A program made the position numbers and the translations under genes. DNA of 64,000 nucleotides, from positions 25,386,673 through 25,450,672 of the forward strand of contig JABAKD010000025.1 in the NCBI GenBank assembly GCA_012845835.1. Direction: 5' to 3'. This document shows, piece after piece, positions 33,731 through 47,900 of the stretch. The DNA is from Undaria pinnatifida. Lineage: Eukaryota > Sar > Phaeophyceae > Laminariales > Alariaceae. Under the pieces are notes generated by a model. The model was not told the DNA's origin and did not search any database. It was given only the letters and a program-made list of their open reading frames with translations. Each line of letters begins with the position of its first letter. Within the stretch, counting starts at the first letter, position 1.

Positions 33731-35187
33731 CCCTTTCCCCTTTATTTTTGCCAAAGTTATCATTTCCTGTCATGACCAGGCGACCAGGAGGAAAACAAAG
33801 CTGTACTACACATGGCATTTTCGTTTTCGTTGAGGCCTTGCGTGGTGGTGTGGCTGCTTGTTGCGCTTGTGTAGTAGCGGTATTTGCGAGTACTTCCATT
33901 TCCCCGTTCCTACTTTATGGCCCCTTCTTAAAAGCTAGAAGCGAGCCGTGTGAAGCAAACGAAACTCTAAAAAACGACGATGCGTCGCCCTTGCCGCCTT
34001 GGGTGGGGGTGGTGGTGGTTATGGTGGCGGTGGGGATGGTCGTTGTGGTGATCGTGGTGTGGGTGATGTTGGTAGTGGTGGCTGAGTTTTGGTCTCTTGG
34101 GTATTGCACCCCTCCCTTTCTCTGTCTCTCATTATCTGGTCCTCTTACGAAGAAGCAACCGGACGTAATTGGCTTTCATATATAGATGTCGGCATGCTCA
34201 CGAGCAAGCAAAAGGGGGTGCGTTGTGTCATCCACGAATCGATTTATGTCGCGGCTCTGTATCACAGGGGCTCGACGATGGCTACATAAGGGCTTCTTTA
34301 GAAAAATAAATCGAGAGTCAGGCCTGGACTGAGGCCTAGAGGCCACGCAGCAGGCAAGGATTTTTTTGTTCTGGTGTTTCGAAACCCCAGCATATGGTAT
34401 ATGGTGAGTAATTTGAGACCCCAGCATCCCCTTTTGGGACTCCAGAGAGCGGGGGGGGGGGGGGGGGGAGTAGAGAAAAAAGTGGGTTACTGCACCGGCC
34501 TGATGATGACTAGTCCGGGCTGCAGTGTTGAGGCGGGGTTTGTGTCCGAATTGTTATGTGAGGGGTTGTATGACGCGCGTGTAGCGTTAACTCTTGCTTG
34601 TACTAGTGACTGTTCTTCGCTCCCTCGTATTTAGACGGGTGATACAAACTTTTTGCGTCGCCAATCAGGTCGCTTCACGTGGGTTTTCAACAAGGAAGGA
34701 TGTACAGCGAGGAGTAAGGGAGGCTCTTATCAAAAATACTTCGGGGATGCCTCCCTTTCTATCTTGTCTCTTTCTCGGCCCTCTCTTCAAGACTAAGCGA
34801 CCGGCGAGCAAAACGTGGGTCGGTTCACCCCCTCGCGGGAATCTACTTTTTGAAGAACAGAGAGCCACGCCTCTTTGTATTCTACTTTCTACAAATAAGA
34901 TAACATAGAGCCGTCGTATTTTTTTTTGAGAAAAGTAAAACTGACTGAACTCTTGATGAAAGATCCCATTGCCTACTGTAGGTACACGACAAGAAAAATG
35001 CAAAAAAAAGGGTACCTACTTGAATTTTTTTTCCCCCGACGATTTTGGGTAAATGTGAAGTTAGAGGTGGGGAACACAGAGTGCCCCCTGCAGGTCTGCC
35101 AATTGAGCAGGTCCTCGAAGAGTACTCACTTTCGTTCCTTCCTAGAGATGTAGCTTTATTCGTTTCCACCAGAGCTCGGGATAGCTT

Positions 35188-36280
35188 CTGAGATCGGAGG
35201 CACGTGCCTCCGATCTACTTCCTAACTTTCCCGAATATAAAACGCCAACCTTATCGTACGAAACCCATCCAAATGATCGCAAATTCGGATAATTACAAGC
35301 CTTTCGAGGCCGTATCTTAACACTAGCCCACCCTGATGAGTCGCATATGCAGAAATATATATGGGAGATTCAGGGAAACTCTGGTTCTACGAACTAGACC
35401 ATGCGTCGAAGATGCAGCTCCTCAAAACCCACTCCCACACCTCAAACCGTCTGGCTATGGAGCCAGGAACACGTGAAGAAAAGTTGAAAGAAACGCAGAC
35501 CCTACAACAAGGCAAAATTCACCCATCAAAACCCTGCCGTGTGCCGCCGGTGTGGCGGGGGGGGCAGAAAAGGCTCTAGAATCTGCCGCATGCGGCCAGT
35601 GTGGCGGGGGGGGCAGGAAAGGCTCTACGGCAAACCAACCACAAAAAATGTACTATGGCGAGGCGATATCGGAGACACGTGCCTCCGATCTACTTCCTAA
35701 CTTTCCCGAGTATAAAACGCCGACCTTATCATACGAAACCCATCCAAATGATCTCAAATTCGGATAATTACAGGCCTTTCGAGGCCGTATCTTAACGTTA
35801 AGGGGTCCCGTCGTTCAGAAAGCTTTTCAGCCGAAAAAAGCTATACCTAATCTATGGTAGCACGGGTCTAAGTAAGGGATGCGGTCTTTGGGTTGGCTCA
35901 TCTTCCTCAAATGTGGCAGCTATCGGTTAGCATTTGACAGCTTTTACTCTTCTATATCTGTTTTAGGACTAGCGCATAGAAATGTTGGAGAGGTTTGCAC
36001 GAACGAATATGTCTTATTTATTTGTCTTCGAAACCATATTTCGGGTGAGATGACGCGTGCTACGACAGAGGTATACCAGGTACCTTTTTTTGGCGAAAAT
36101 GTTTTCTGAACGACGGGGCTCTTAATAACCCGAATGTTACGATACGGCCTCGCGAAACGCCTGAAATTATCCGAATTTGAGATCATTTGGATGGGTTTCG
36201 TATGAGAAGGTTGGCGTTTTATATTCGGGAAAGTTAGGAATTAGATTGGAGGCACACGTGCCTCCGATCTCAGAAGTCAT
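35188..36280. repeat. Three copies of a ~135-bp palindrome-headed repeat
   Basis: Copies at about 35188-35320 (+), 35665-35795 (+) and 36140-36275 (-). Each has CGGAGGCACGTGCCTCCGAT (a perfect palindrome around CACGTG) or a close form, 'CTTTCCCGARTATAAAACGC', 'CGAAACCCATCCAAATGAT' and 'CGAGGCCGTATC'. A 49-bp G-rich tandem pair (35535-35640) sits between the first two. Confidence 0.85.
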
Positions 36281-36714
36281 CCGGGGCTTTGGTGGAATCG
36301 AATAGAGATACGTCTCTACGAAGGCAAACAAAGTGAGTACTCTCCGAGGACCAACAAAATCGTCGGATATACGCCATTTTGTATTTTTGCATGATTCACT
36401 CGTTCTATATACCTAGGCCATGGGATTTTTTTTTCGTCCGATCAGTCAGCTTTATTCTTCTCCGAACAAACCCAGTTTGTGCGGGAGAGGCGTCTTAAGC
36501 TCCCAAATTGAGGAATCTCAGAAAAAATGTGGCGCACCTCTATCGTATCAATGGCGATATCAGCTAAAAAACTTCTTAGAACCTTCTGCGGCACCCCTGC
36601 CGAGGGATAAAACTGAAGCGCGATGTATGTATGTATGTATACTTGTAAAAAACTTCTTGGAAACTTCTGCGGCACCCCTGCCGAGGGATAAAACTGAAGC
36701 GCAATATATATATG

Positions 36715-36945
36715 TGTCCCCCTCAGAAACGGGTTTTATAGTTTCCGCGCACAGACTGACTAAAATCATCCTGTTGACCCTGATAGCTACACTGTAGTTG
36801 TAAGGGGAGTCGCCGACCTATATCCTTAATGAGGACACACAACTCGTAATGCGCGCGATCGGAGTATCACACACAGCTTGCAAAGATGAGTTTCGACGAA
36901 ATCTTCGATCTCACAGCTGGAGTGTATTTTCATTTTTATAATATA
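36715..36945 (+). repeat. Dispersed repeat, best copy of the 'GATGAGTTTCGACGAAATC' family
   Basis: Runs from CCCCTCAGAAACGGG, through 'ACTGACTAAAATCATCCTG', 'TTGACCCTGATAGCTACACT' and 'GAGGACACACAACTCG', to 'CACACAGCTTGCAAAGATGA' and 'CTCACAGCTGGAGTGTATTT'. Further copies or parts lie at 1228-1440 (-), 2290-2515, 3865-3960 (-), 14690-14790, 21460-21510, 31850-31905 and 46195-46350 (-). It is about 220 bp with no coding role. Confidence 0.8.
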
Positions 36946-38863
36946 TATGTGTATACTTGTCAGCGGGCTCCAGAAAAAGCATGATATTGCGCTGTATATA
37001 GAACTGGAGCGTAGGTATTCGGCGGATTCGCACGAAGCGTAATTCCACCGGGATACATCGCAACAAACGTCGCCGAAGGAAAGAAAAAAAAAAAAAAAAA
37101 CGAGCCTCTTTGTTTTTCACCGCAAGCGAAGACATTTCATCTGCCCGTTGTACATATATATGTCATTTTTGGGAGAAAATATCTACAAAGCGGAGAATGA
37201 GAACATATTAGCGGTCACTTTCAAACAAGGGCTACTCGTCAAAGTTCAAAAGAACCTAGAATGTGCGCAAAACCGACGAGGTTTTCCGTCGCGTACGAGT
37301 ATTTACGCCTCTTGCGTCGCAAAAATATTTCTAAAAAAAACATTGACGGCCCCAACGCGGGCTACATAATAAACACGGGGTGCGGTCTCCGGGGGAGGTC
37401 TGCGGGGCGCGAAACACGCGCCTCCGGCCTATCTGGAGCCCTGGTACTCCCCAACACCCGCGGCCGCCGCCGTCACCACCACCATTAGCCCCCTCGCGAT
37501 TCAAAAAGAAAACTCGTGTAGACTACACGTAGCAGGTACGCATTCGAAATTGCGCTGTTAACAATGAAAAATAAACGGTTCTCCCACCATGCTGTCGTCG
37601 TTGCTCTCAGTTTTCGCAGAAATGTCATATCGCCACATCGTAGTATTTCAGTGTTTACGAGAATGGTTCCAATAGCGTTGGAGCGGAACAAGAAATACTC
37701 CATCACCCACGCACCCACCACCCCTCAATACTTTGCGTGCGCTCGCTCGCAAATCCCGTACGCTAAGTGATCAGCCGCCAACGTCGTCCCACTAACGACT
37801 ATCATACATACGAAAGTTCTTTTCCCCGGCAGTTCCTCACCCTCTACATCAATCAGGGCTCGCTGCTCTGGCTTCCAAAACATCGGAATATCATTATAAG
37901 TATCAGGATATCGACATATCACATTATCGAGTATCCAATGGTTCGAAACATCGAAACATCTTGACAAGAAAAAAAAAAAACGCAAAACAAGCGCGGTAAC
38001 AAGGTATCATATGGTCATATGGCGGCGATAATGCATCGCACCGCCATCCGGATTGCATCGGCGCACCTAGTACATGTGCCGCCAAAGTAAGAGAACCACA
38101 AAAATGTGCTGGTGGGGGACACGGGGGGGGAATCAATATGTCGGCGGGAGGGGGCAGAACGCGGGAACAAAAACTACCACGGCAACCACGCCGGGCCGCC
38201 AACGTGGTGTGGGTGGGCGGAGGCGGCCGGCCAGCGCACGGACGGCGCTAATTGCTTGCTGCTGCTCGGTCGTGGCATGGCTGGCGGCAGCATTCGCAGA
38301 AGAGGAAGAGGAGAAGGGAGAGACCCAACGAACGCACGAACGAACGAACGAACGAACGAACGAACGACTCAATACACTAAAAAAATATCACAAACACGCA
38401 ATACTCCGCCCACCCTGGGTGGAACAGGCCTCGCGCAGGAATACACCGGTACCGCGACTGACCACATAGACGCGTTGGACCCGTCTACGATGCCCCATTC
38501 CTCCCCCCCCCCTCCGCTGTACGAACAACTATTCTGCAAAATTTTGCTGCTGCAATAGACCAATACCAAGGGGGCGTAACATCAGCCGCGGACGTGAAGC
38601 CACAATTTTCATTGTGTAGACTATGCTCTGAGAAGTCTACAATTTAGACACTGTCAAACCTTTTCGGTCTTCAGAGCAACACAAAGCGTCCAAAAAAGAC
38701 TAGACGAGTACAACGAGGCTGCCCACACGAAGCAACCCGGACCCGCTGGGATAGGATAGATGGGGCAGTGCCCGACAATCAACGCTGCATGCGCGCTGGA
38801 GCGTTCTGTGCAGGCAGCCTGAAGTCTTACGAGGGGGGACGGCGGGGGGCAACTTTTCCATTT

Positions 38864-38983
38864 TTAGGACTGTCCCTGTCGGCGGTCTTCGTTTGCATTG
38901 TAGTGCCCTCCCCCTCCTCCGAACGTCTTTCCCAGTAGGAACTCCTTGTCGAACGCGTTGGTCGCGAACTTAGACTTGTCGAC
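38864..38983 (-). CDS. TLDc gene exon 9 (C-terminus and stop)
   Basis: The acceptor is TGTTTAG|GTC; it encodes VDKSKFATNAFDKEFLLGKT, a Gly run, and NEDRRQGQS before TAA at 38866-38864. It lies past the TLDc domain. Confidence 0.82.
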   Translation of the reverse strand, partial: VDKSKFATNAFDKEFLLGKTFGGGGGHYNANEDRRQGQS

Positions 38984-41900
38984 CTAAACAGCACGAAAAA
39001 AAAACGAAAACGAAAAGCGAAAACGATGGTGAAAACGAATATTGGAGAACGAGAATAAGAACAAGGACGAAAACAAAACTGACAAAAGAAACTGAACAAG
39101 ACGAAAACGAAAATGGTTTAATGCAAGTGAAAACGAAAACGGAACACGACAACGAAGATGACGACGAAACATGAAACGAAAACGAACAAGACGAAAACGA
39201 AAACGAAACACGAAAACGAAAACGAAACACGAAAACGAAACACGAAAACGAAACACGAAAACGAAAACAAAGAAAACAAAAAAAGGAAAACGAAAACGGT
39301 AACAACTACGAAAACACAAACGAAAACGATAGCAATACGAAAATGAACATGAAAAAAACGAAAACGAAAACGAAAGAAACGAAGACGGAAGCGCAAAACA
39401 AGGTGTCGGCGGTTGGTCTCTCACCGCCAGCTCCATGGACAAGAGGTTCACAGAGCACCAAATAATTCCGTACAACAAACTCGTTTATATATTAAACGAT
39501 GACGTACAGAATTCACTATACAGTGATGACGAAACATTTTCAGATTCTGCAGTACTATACTGTAGGAGCTCAACCGGTCGAAACGCCTTCCAGCTATAGA
39601 TGTACCCCGCCTGCCTTGCTTCGTTGCACTGCCCTGCGGTGTGATTTATCCATTTTTCTCTCGCAATCATCATACGGTCATGCTTTAACGAAAGTAGAGT
39701 ATCAATTCTACACCATGGTGATAAACGAAGAAAAAAATTGCTATCGTGCTTCGACCATAAGAGCTCGACCGATCCACAGACGCGCACCACTTTTTTTTTT
39801 GCGGTTCCTCACCGTAGGAGCTCAAGACATGTCATTCTTAACCCAAAATTTGACTTGGAGAAAAACAAAACTACTAGTCTACATATACCGGATGAAAATT
39901 CCCATGGCCTAGGTACACGACGAGAATCGTCACGCAAGAAACAAAAATGACCTATTCTTTATTTTTTTTCCGACGATTTTGGGTCAAGGAGCCCCGTCAT
40001 TCAGAAAACATTTTCGCCAAAAAAAGGTATACCTCGATCGTAGCGTGCGTCACTGCTTCTACTGCGGTACCAAACGACATCCCACCTGTCTCGCTTTGTT
40101 GATCTGCTGCGCGGTCTCCTGCCTCTTTTTCTCCCTAGCCTCCAAGGCTTCCCCCAGCGCCTCTTCGCCGCCCACTCCCCACACCTGCCGGAACCAACAA
40201 AAAAACACACATAAACATAAACCAAAACAAAACAAAACAAAACAAACAACAACAAAAAACACACACACAAAATGAAACAGATCAAAACCCCACAAGACAC
40301 CGAGCGATCGCGACAACACAAAAAACAAAACGACACCACAGTCCAAACAAGGTCAGAAAAACAAACAAACCAAAGGGGTGGAATGTAATGATCACCACCT
40401 ACTCCATCGTGACACGGGTAAGCGGGTGGGGGGGGGGGGGAGGCGGGCACGGTTTACTCATTTCATGCATAGCCGTCGTCGTAAGACCATTGACCCTCAC
40501 ATCCCGACAATGCGCGAACGGAGCACGTCTTTTTTCACCCACCAAGTGAACATTGCGTGCACCAATCGCGAAGAGGCATGAGGGCGGGAGGGTGGGGGGG
40601 GGGGGGTACTCATTCCATCCATAGTCGTAGCTAAGATCATGGACCGTCGCTTCAACGCGGGGGGTAGGCGGGGATGGTGCAGTTTGGCAAAAAAAAATCC
40701 TGGCCGGTCATAGTCATCATCTGAGGAAGCACCCGATACACAATAGCGTCATAATCGCAAGAACAACGAAAACGACAAAAACGAAAGAGCGGAAAAAAAC
40801 AGCAACAACGAAGAACAGACGAAACCATGTACCTCACCTCACCCCACCCCACCCCTTGTCCTCACCTCCAGCACGTCGACCTCAAACCTCCTCGACTGGT
40901 GGGGACAAAGCTCGCCCCGTTCGAAAGTCAGGCACGCGCTCCGACCCACGCAAGTGCCGTCCAGAGCCTCGGGCAGGAAGAAGCGAAAGGCTTCCGTCGA
41001 TCCCCCCATCCCGATGCCGTGGGGAAGGCTGAACCCCTTGAGGTTGAGGTACTGGAAATGCCCGTCGCTGATCGCGCCAGCAGACAAGTTAAACAACAAC
41101 GCCAGATTTAAGGATGATGCCGTGGTTAGGGATAACGTCAAGGTCAAGGCCAAGGTCAAGATCAAGGCCAAGGCCAAGGGTAAGGTCAAGACCAAGGCCA
41201 AGGTCAAGGTCAAGGGTAAGGTCAACGTCAACGTCAACGTCAACGTCAACGTCAACGTCATGGCTAACGAAAGCGTCAGGGTCGGAGCCACGGTCAGGGC
41301 TAGGGCCAGCACCAGGGTCTAGATTGGGGTCAGAATCAAGCGCAAGGTCACGTCCAGGTTATCACAAAGCGAGCGCACATATATCGTGGACCCCCCCCCC
41401 CCCTCCCCCCCCTCCTCCCCCACCCCCCTCCACCCCCCCACGCCCCCACCCCTACCAACCCCTCCAACTACCGCACCTAGCAATCTTGGAGGGGATGATC
41501 TTAAAGTCAGGGTCGAGGCGCATTAGGAACGACCCTTCGCCGCCGTAGAAGGAGTTGCTTTCCTTCCAGGGGGAGTCCGCGCAGGCACCCCACACGGCGC
41601 CGGACTCCCTCTCACGTATCAAGATCACCGTCGGCCCTCCGTAACCCACCAGCTTGAAAACTATCCTGCGCCAGCGGTAGATGGCGAGGGGCATGGGGAG
41701 ATCGGTAGAGAGGTGGGAGGGGGAAGGTGTAATCACACGTGGTAGGGGGGGGGGGGGTGTACTCATTTCATGCATAGCCTAAGTCTTAAGGCCATTGACC
41801 CTCGCATCGCCGCAATGTCGGGAGGACGGAGCACGTCGGGCGTTTCACCGACCAGGCAGACATCGCGTGCACCAAGCGCGAAGCGCCGTGAGATATTCGG

Positions 41901-44900
41901 CGAGTCGCATGAAGGGTGAGCTAGATCCTTCCAAGAACCGCTTGTGGCCTTTGGCATAAAGGCTCCCGGATGTCTTGTTTCGCTGTGAATATCAGCCTGA
42001 CTTTCTGGCTACCATGCTTCTTATTACTAATAGTTGTCCTATACTGCATAACGGGTTACCGATAGCAGCGCGCCATCACATTGCGTGCGTGCATGGTACT
42101 GTAGCCTGTACTTCGACCGCGAGGAAGGTCAATGAGAAACGCCTCCACGACACCGAGTTCACAAACAACAACAACAACACGTCGGTACGCCTCACCCACG
42201 TCGACAACGTACGTTACATGGCGTTACATGACGTTCATGATATGCAGTACACGATCCGCAGCAGGAAACAGAGACATGCTGACCCCGGGTGGGTACCACA
42301 TTTCGGGACACGGTCCTCTCCACACCAACATCAGTATAAAGGGTGCCCGATTTCATAGTTTCCTGTAAATATCACCCTCTGACTCTTGTTTTTATTACCC
42401 CGGTTCTTGTTAACGCAATTTAGAGCCCCGAAAAAAATTCTCCCTATACTAGAATCAAGTAAATTTGTCCCCAAAGAGGGTTTCCACTTGTACAGGCGTT
42501 AAGACCGTGCCCAACGAACGCAACAAGCGGCAGGAATCGTGACAAAACAAAGAAAAAAAAAAGACAAACCAGGTATTCGCGAAAACCGTGAATGTTTTTG
42601 TCGGGAATCTGGACTTTGAATCGTTTTGGACAATCAAAAAGAAAAAAAACGCACAAAAAAAAAAATGACGCCACGATTCCTGACCAAAACAAACGTGGGT
42701 TTTTTTTTTTTTTTCAACGCGACACTTCAGCATTTAAAAAAATATCATAATTTCGCGTCCTTTTTTTTTCGGTCAGGGTTCGTGATTTTTGTCAGAGAAG
42801 CGTTCGTTAAAAACGACCTTAGCGGGTCCTGTACTATAGCGTGAGATCGCTTTCGCAGAATCATATACAGGAAAAGGTACAAACCCCATAAAACCGCACC
42901 CTTTTTGGGTTGGACAGACTACTACTTCGAATTAGTGTGTGTGTGCTTCGTTCCACGCTAGGAGGGAGGGCTGCAGCAAATTCCAACAAGTTTCTGAGGC
43001 TGCTAACATGAGGAGCTACGTAGCCTAGCTCAATGAATATCTCCCCATCATCACCAGAAAGCATTACCTCGAATGCACTCGTTCGAGCAACCCAACCAAA
43101 ACTGTCAGGCGCTGCTCCTATTAATAGTACGGAGATCCTATCACCAACTTACTCGTAACAAGTATCTAATCATGCCATTTTTATACCCGAACAGTTACAC
43201 TGCTTGAGGAGTACAACCAATCAGAAGGTCACACAAAACAAGTAACCCCCAATAAGTGTGACCCTTACTGTGAGACGACCCCCTGCTTCTCTTCATCCGA
43301 GCCCTATACTGTAGTGTGATATTACTTTCGCACAATCACAGCGAAAAATGCCAAGCCCCTATAGAACCGCACCCTCTTTTTCGGTTGGACAAAACTACTT
43401 GGAATCAGTGCTAAGGTTGAGAGGGATGCCTCCCTTTCTCCGCCTAGCTTTAGAGCGATCGCGCGAGAGAGGCTCCCTCGGTGTTTCACTCGGTATCTCG
43501 GGACTGAAAGCTACTTCGTCATGTAGCGCGGTGTAACGCTAAACCGAAAGACACATCATCATCGAATAACCCCTTTAGAGCCCCCAAATCCTTCCCTATA
43601 CTAACTTCAAGTAATTTTGTAGTGAAGGCGTCAAGTCACTCGAGCGAGCTGTTTTGTGCCACCCCAACCGTACCCTTGGGAGAGAAGACGGCCGTTCCTC
43701 TACAAGGCGGGCTGAGTAAAGCGGTATCCCGATGTAAGGCGGTCAAACTCGATTGGCGCTGCTGAGGAACAACACTCACAACCTGGAATGAATGAGGCGG
43801 CCTCCCTCTACAAGGCGGTCTGAGTAAAGCGGTATTCCGACACAAGGCGGTCAAACTCGATTGGCGCTGCTGAGGAATTGCACTCGCAACCTGGAATGAT
43901 TAGTGCGGCGTCCCTCTACAAGGCGGGCTGAGTAAGGCGGTATCTCGATACAAGGCGGTCAAAATCACTTGGCGCTGCCGAGGAATTACACTCACAACCT
44001 GGAATGAATAAGGCGGCCTCCCTCGACAAGGCGGTCTGAGTAAGGCGGTATCCCGATATAAGGCGGTCAAACTCGATTGGCGCTGCTGAGGAATTGCACT
44101 CACAACCTGGAAAGAATAAGGCGGCCTCCCTCTACAAGGCGGTCTGAGTAAGGCGTTATACCGATACAAGGCGGTCAAACTCGATTGGCGCTGCTGAGGA
44201 ATTGCACTCATAACCTGGAATGATTAGTGCGGCTTCCCTATACAAGGCGGTCATAGTGCTCTCGCGCACCACCGCCTTACTGGGGGACCCCTCCTACTGC
44301 ATCGTAGTATGGTAGAGAAAACGTTAAGAGCGTGCAAAAAAAAAAAAAAAGGAGGAAAAAAGAAACACGCAAATCAGAAAAACGGGCTAGAAGGCATACT
44401 TCCTTACACCAAGTACTAAACTCAAACTACAGCAGTACAAACAAATAACATTACCAGTACAACATCAGCATAGTCCTACCAAACAAAAAACAAAAATTGA
44501 CCTGTTGAAGGACATGCCGTCCTCCTCGCTGTTATAGATCCTCATCCACGGCCCCTGCAGGGCCTTCGTCGACAAAGCCAGCCCGAACAGCTCCCCCGGG
44601 TAGGTGTCCAGCAGGAACGAAGACTGCTGCGGTCGAGGGGGCGAGAACACGGCCAGAGACCGCGGCAGGCTCGACGCAGAGCACGGCAGGGCTGTACGAA
44701 GTGCGCACCAAAACACACAAAACAAAAATACCGGAAAATAAGGAGGGGTGGTCGGGGGGGGGAGAGGGGAAGGGAGGGGGGAAGGGGCGGGCGGGGGGGG
44801 GGAGGGGAAGGACAGGGCAGCGGAAGGGGGACGAAGGACGCGGGGAGCGGAGGGTGGGAGTGGGGGCTACAAGTTAGCGAAAAAGAGCACGGCTGCGGAG

Positions 44901-47900
44901 AAAACGAAATGTCATCATGTGAACTCTGGCCTAGCCCACTCTGGGCGTATAATATGAATTCAGAAACACAAGCAATAGAGGCCAAAGCGACCGAAACCGC
45001 TCCGAATCACAGCAGGCTAGCCAGTCACACAGCCAAGCAGCCAATCGACCAAAACAAAAAACACCACTGTACCGCGGTGCCGACGCCCGCCCCCCCCACC
45101 CCCCCCCCCGACTCCCCCGCTCCCTACCCCCCCCCCCCTATAATCCCCCCTTCCCTCTCCTCCTCCCCCCCTCCCCAAACTGTAGCTCTTACTTCCCCCT
45201 CCATTCTACGGTGCCCAGCACAAAAAGCTATGTCCTCGCCTTCGCCCCCCAGTCTTGGTTCCGGCGTACATAACCCCCCCCTAACGCCCCCCCCCCCCCC
45301 CCCTCCCACGTACCTAAGGACCATGGCACGGCCATACAGGGCCATGTCATACAATATACGATTACACTCCCCCCCTCCGTTATTTAATACTATATATAAT
45401 AAGTAACAGTTGGCCTCGGTTGGCACCGACCCTGTACAACATTATACGTATATTGGGGTTGGCGCTGGTTGGCAACGACGCTGTAAAACATGGCAATCAC
45501 TGCGTGAGCTAGACAACAGTGGGTACCTTTTTTGTTTCTTTGTTTTTTTCGGCGGTCACCATGATGGTTATTGAGTACCCGGTAGATCATATCATGCGGG
45601 GTGGAGAGCCTTAACTCCGCATAAGGGGAATGATCACATCACGTTGTGTGAATACGGTAAGGCACCCACGAGGCAGTTACATAGTACTACCCATTGCTGT
45701 CTCCGGAGTGGCCACCCCAGAAAACAGAAGTCTAACTCATTGGTCGCTGTCATCCATAAGCAAGAGAGTAGGCACAAGGTGCCGAAGTCCGTCCTATGAG
45801 CGGTTCTTGGAAGGATGCCGTTCACCAATCATGCGACTCGCCGAACACCTCACGGCGCTTCGCGCTTGGTGCAAGCAATTCTGCCTTGCCGGCCAACACC
45901 CAAAGTGCCCCGTCCCGGCACAGTAGGGATGCGAGGGTCTATGGACGACTACGGCCATGCACAAACCGAGTACCTCCCCCCCCTCCCTCCCCTTGGCATT
46001 GTAAGGATGCGAGGGTCTATGGTCTCTAACGACTATGGTCACGAATGATGACAAAGGAGAAACCCCCACCCAGCCCTGCGCTACCCCACCCTCATCCCCC
46101 TACTAGCTCTCGGAACTCCCTCTATCCGCCCCATATCCGAAAAACACGTCTACGGCAAAAAATATACCGGTACATACTATAAAAATAAAAAGCACACTCC
46201 TCCAGCTGTGAGATCGAAGATTTCGTCGAAACTCATCTTTGCAGGCTGTGTGTGACACTCCGATCGCGCGTATCACTGGGTGTGTGTCCTCATTAATGGA
46301 TATAGGTCGGCGACTTCCCTTGGAACTACAGTGTAGCTTGTACCAGGGTCAACAGGGTGATCCTCGCCTTCAACCCCCTCAGCCTTGGCGCCGCCGTACA
46401 TAGCACCCCCAAAGCTGCCCACGGTAAGCCCTACGCTACGGTAGCCGCTTGCCCCCATTTTCACTGCTGAGATTGACTTTCACTACTGAGATTGATCCAT
46501 TAGCGCGAGTGAATCTGCACCTAACTGACTAAACAGACCTAATTAATAGGCGATTTGCTTTGGCGCAGTGTAGCTAGCTAACCATTCCATACAGCGGATT
46601 CCTATCGCGAAAAAAAAAAAAACAGCGGCCTTTTTTTGTAGGCACGTGCTACGATAGACGTATTAAGGTATACCTCTTTTTGGCGAAAGCATTTCTTTTC
46701 TAAATGACGGTGCTCCTTGACCAAAATCGTCGGAAATTGACCTTTTTTTTCGTTGCATGCTGATTCTCGTTGTGTACCTAGGCCATGGAGATTTTCATCC
46801 GGTACATAGCAGTTCTATTTTTCTCCAAAATCAGTTTTTGGGATAACAATGACATACAAGTACATGTCTCAACCTCCTCCAAAAGTGAGGAACCGCAGAA
46901 ACAACGCGGTGCGCCTCTATCGTAGCGCGCGTGCTCTAACAACGCCTTTACAGCTGGAAACCCTTTTTGGAAACAAAACTACTTGAATTCAGTATAGGGA
47001 GGGGTTTCGGGGCTCTAAAGGGGTTTAAGCCCAAGACCGCAAACGAACCGGGGGGGGGAGGGGGGGGGGTCACTCGCGCGAGTGACCCCGAGCCAATGCA
47101 AAAGAAAGAAAAAAAAAAAAAAAAAAAAAGTGACCCCCCTTACAGGAAAAAATGCAAAAAAAAAAAAAAAGCAAAAAGAAATAAAGGATCACTGCTGAGA
47201 GCGCGCCTAGAGCAGCGCAGGTAGGCACAACCTGACCCACGTCGACGAGGGAACAAAATGCTGCATTATTCTCGCGATAAAAATGAAGGCACGTACTATA
47301 GCGGGGAGGGGGGAGGAGGGCCCGCTACGCCACCCCGGCTCTGAGCTACTACTGGGAAGGGGCGCGAGAGTAGTGCGAACACAATAAACGGGCATGAAGA
47401 AAAGGTGAAAGAAAAAAAAAAGGGGCCTCAATTTTAGCGGCCTAAACAAAGCCACTCGCATGAGTGAGTGACTTATGCTGATGTCGTTTCTTTTTGTATC
47501 GCGAAAACGGGCCTCATTTATAGCGGCCTAGAGCCACTCGCACGAGTGAGTGGCTATACTCATGTTTTTCTTTGGGGGGGGGCATCGCGATGTGCTCACA
47601 CCATTACATCGGTTGTTTACGCTGGGCGGCCAACGACCTATCCTATCGCTCCGTTTTTTTAGTGAGACTACCTAGCCACACACGCGAGGGATCAAACCCA
47701 GGCAGAGAAAACGAGGAAACCCCCCTCCCCCCCCCCCCCCGTCCTACCGTAGCCTTACCGTAGTCCTCCAACTCCTAACAGCACAGGCTACGGTAGAGGC
47801 GCGCCATTTTTTTTTCGGACCTCCTCACTTTGGCCCCACCCAAAAAAAACGATTTTGGCCAAAAATGAAAAAATGACCAATCCAATGAACAAGCAACCCA

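Larger units (their letters stand above)
32972..38863. other. Convergent intergenic region between ATG5 and the TLDc gene
   Basis: It holds the 3' flanks of both genes and only repeat-derived sequence: the dispersed families described separately, a G tract at 34450-34470, an A/T-rich MITE fragment near 34930-35060, and a (GAAC)n microsatellite at 38333-38366. No exon could be supported despite several frames over 80 codons. Confidence 0.55.

Noticed and set aside
38984-39478. 164-codon minus frame of Phe/Arg/Val repeats
   Set aside because: It is the translation of the AAAACG minisatellite in TLDc intron 8.
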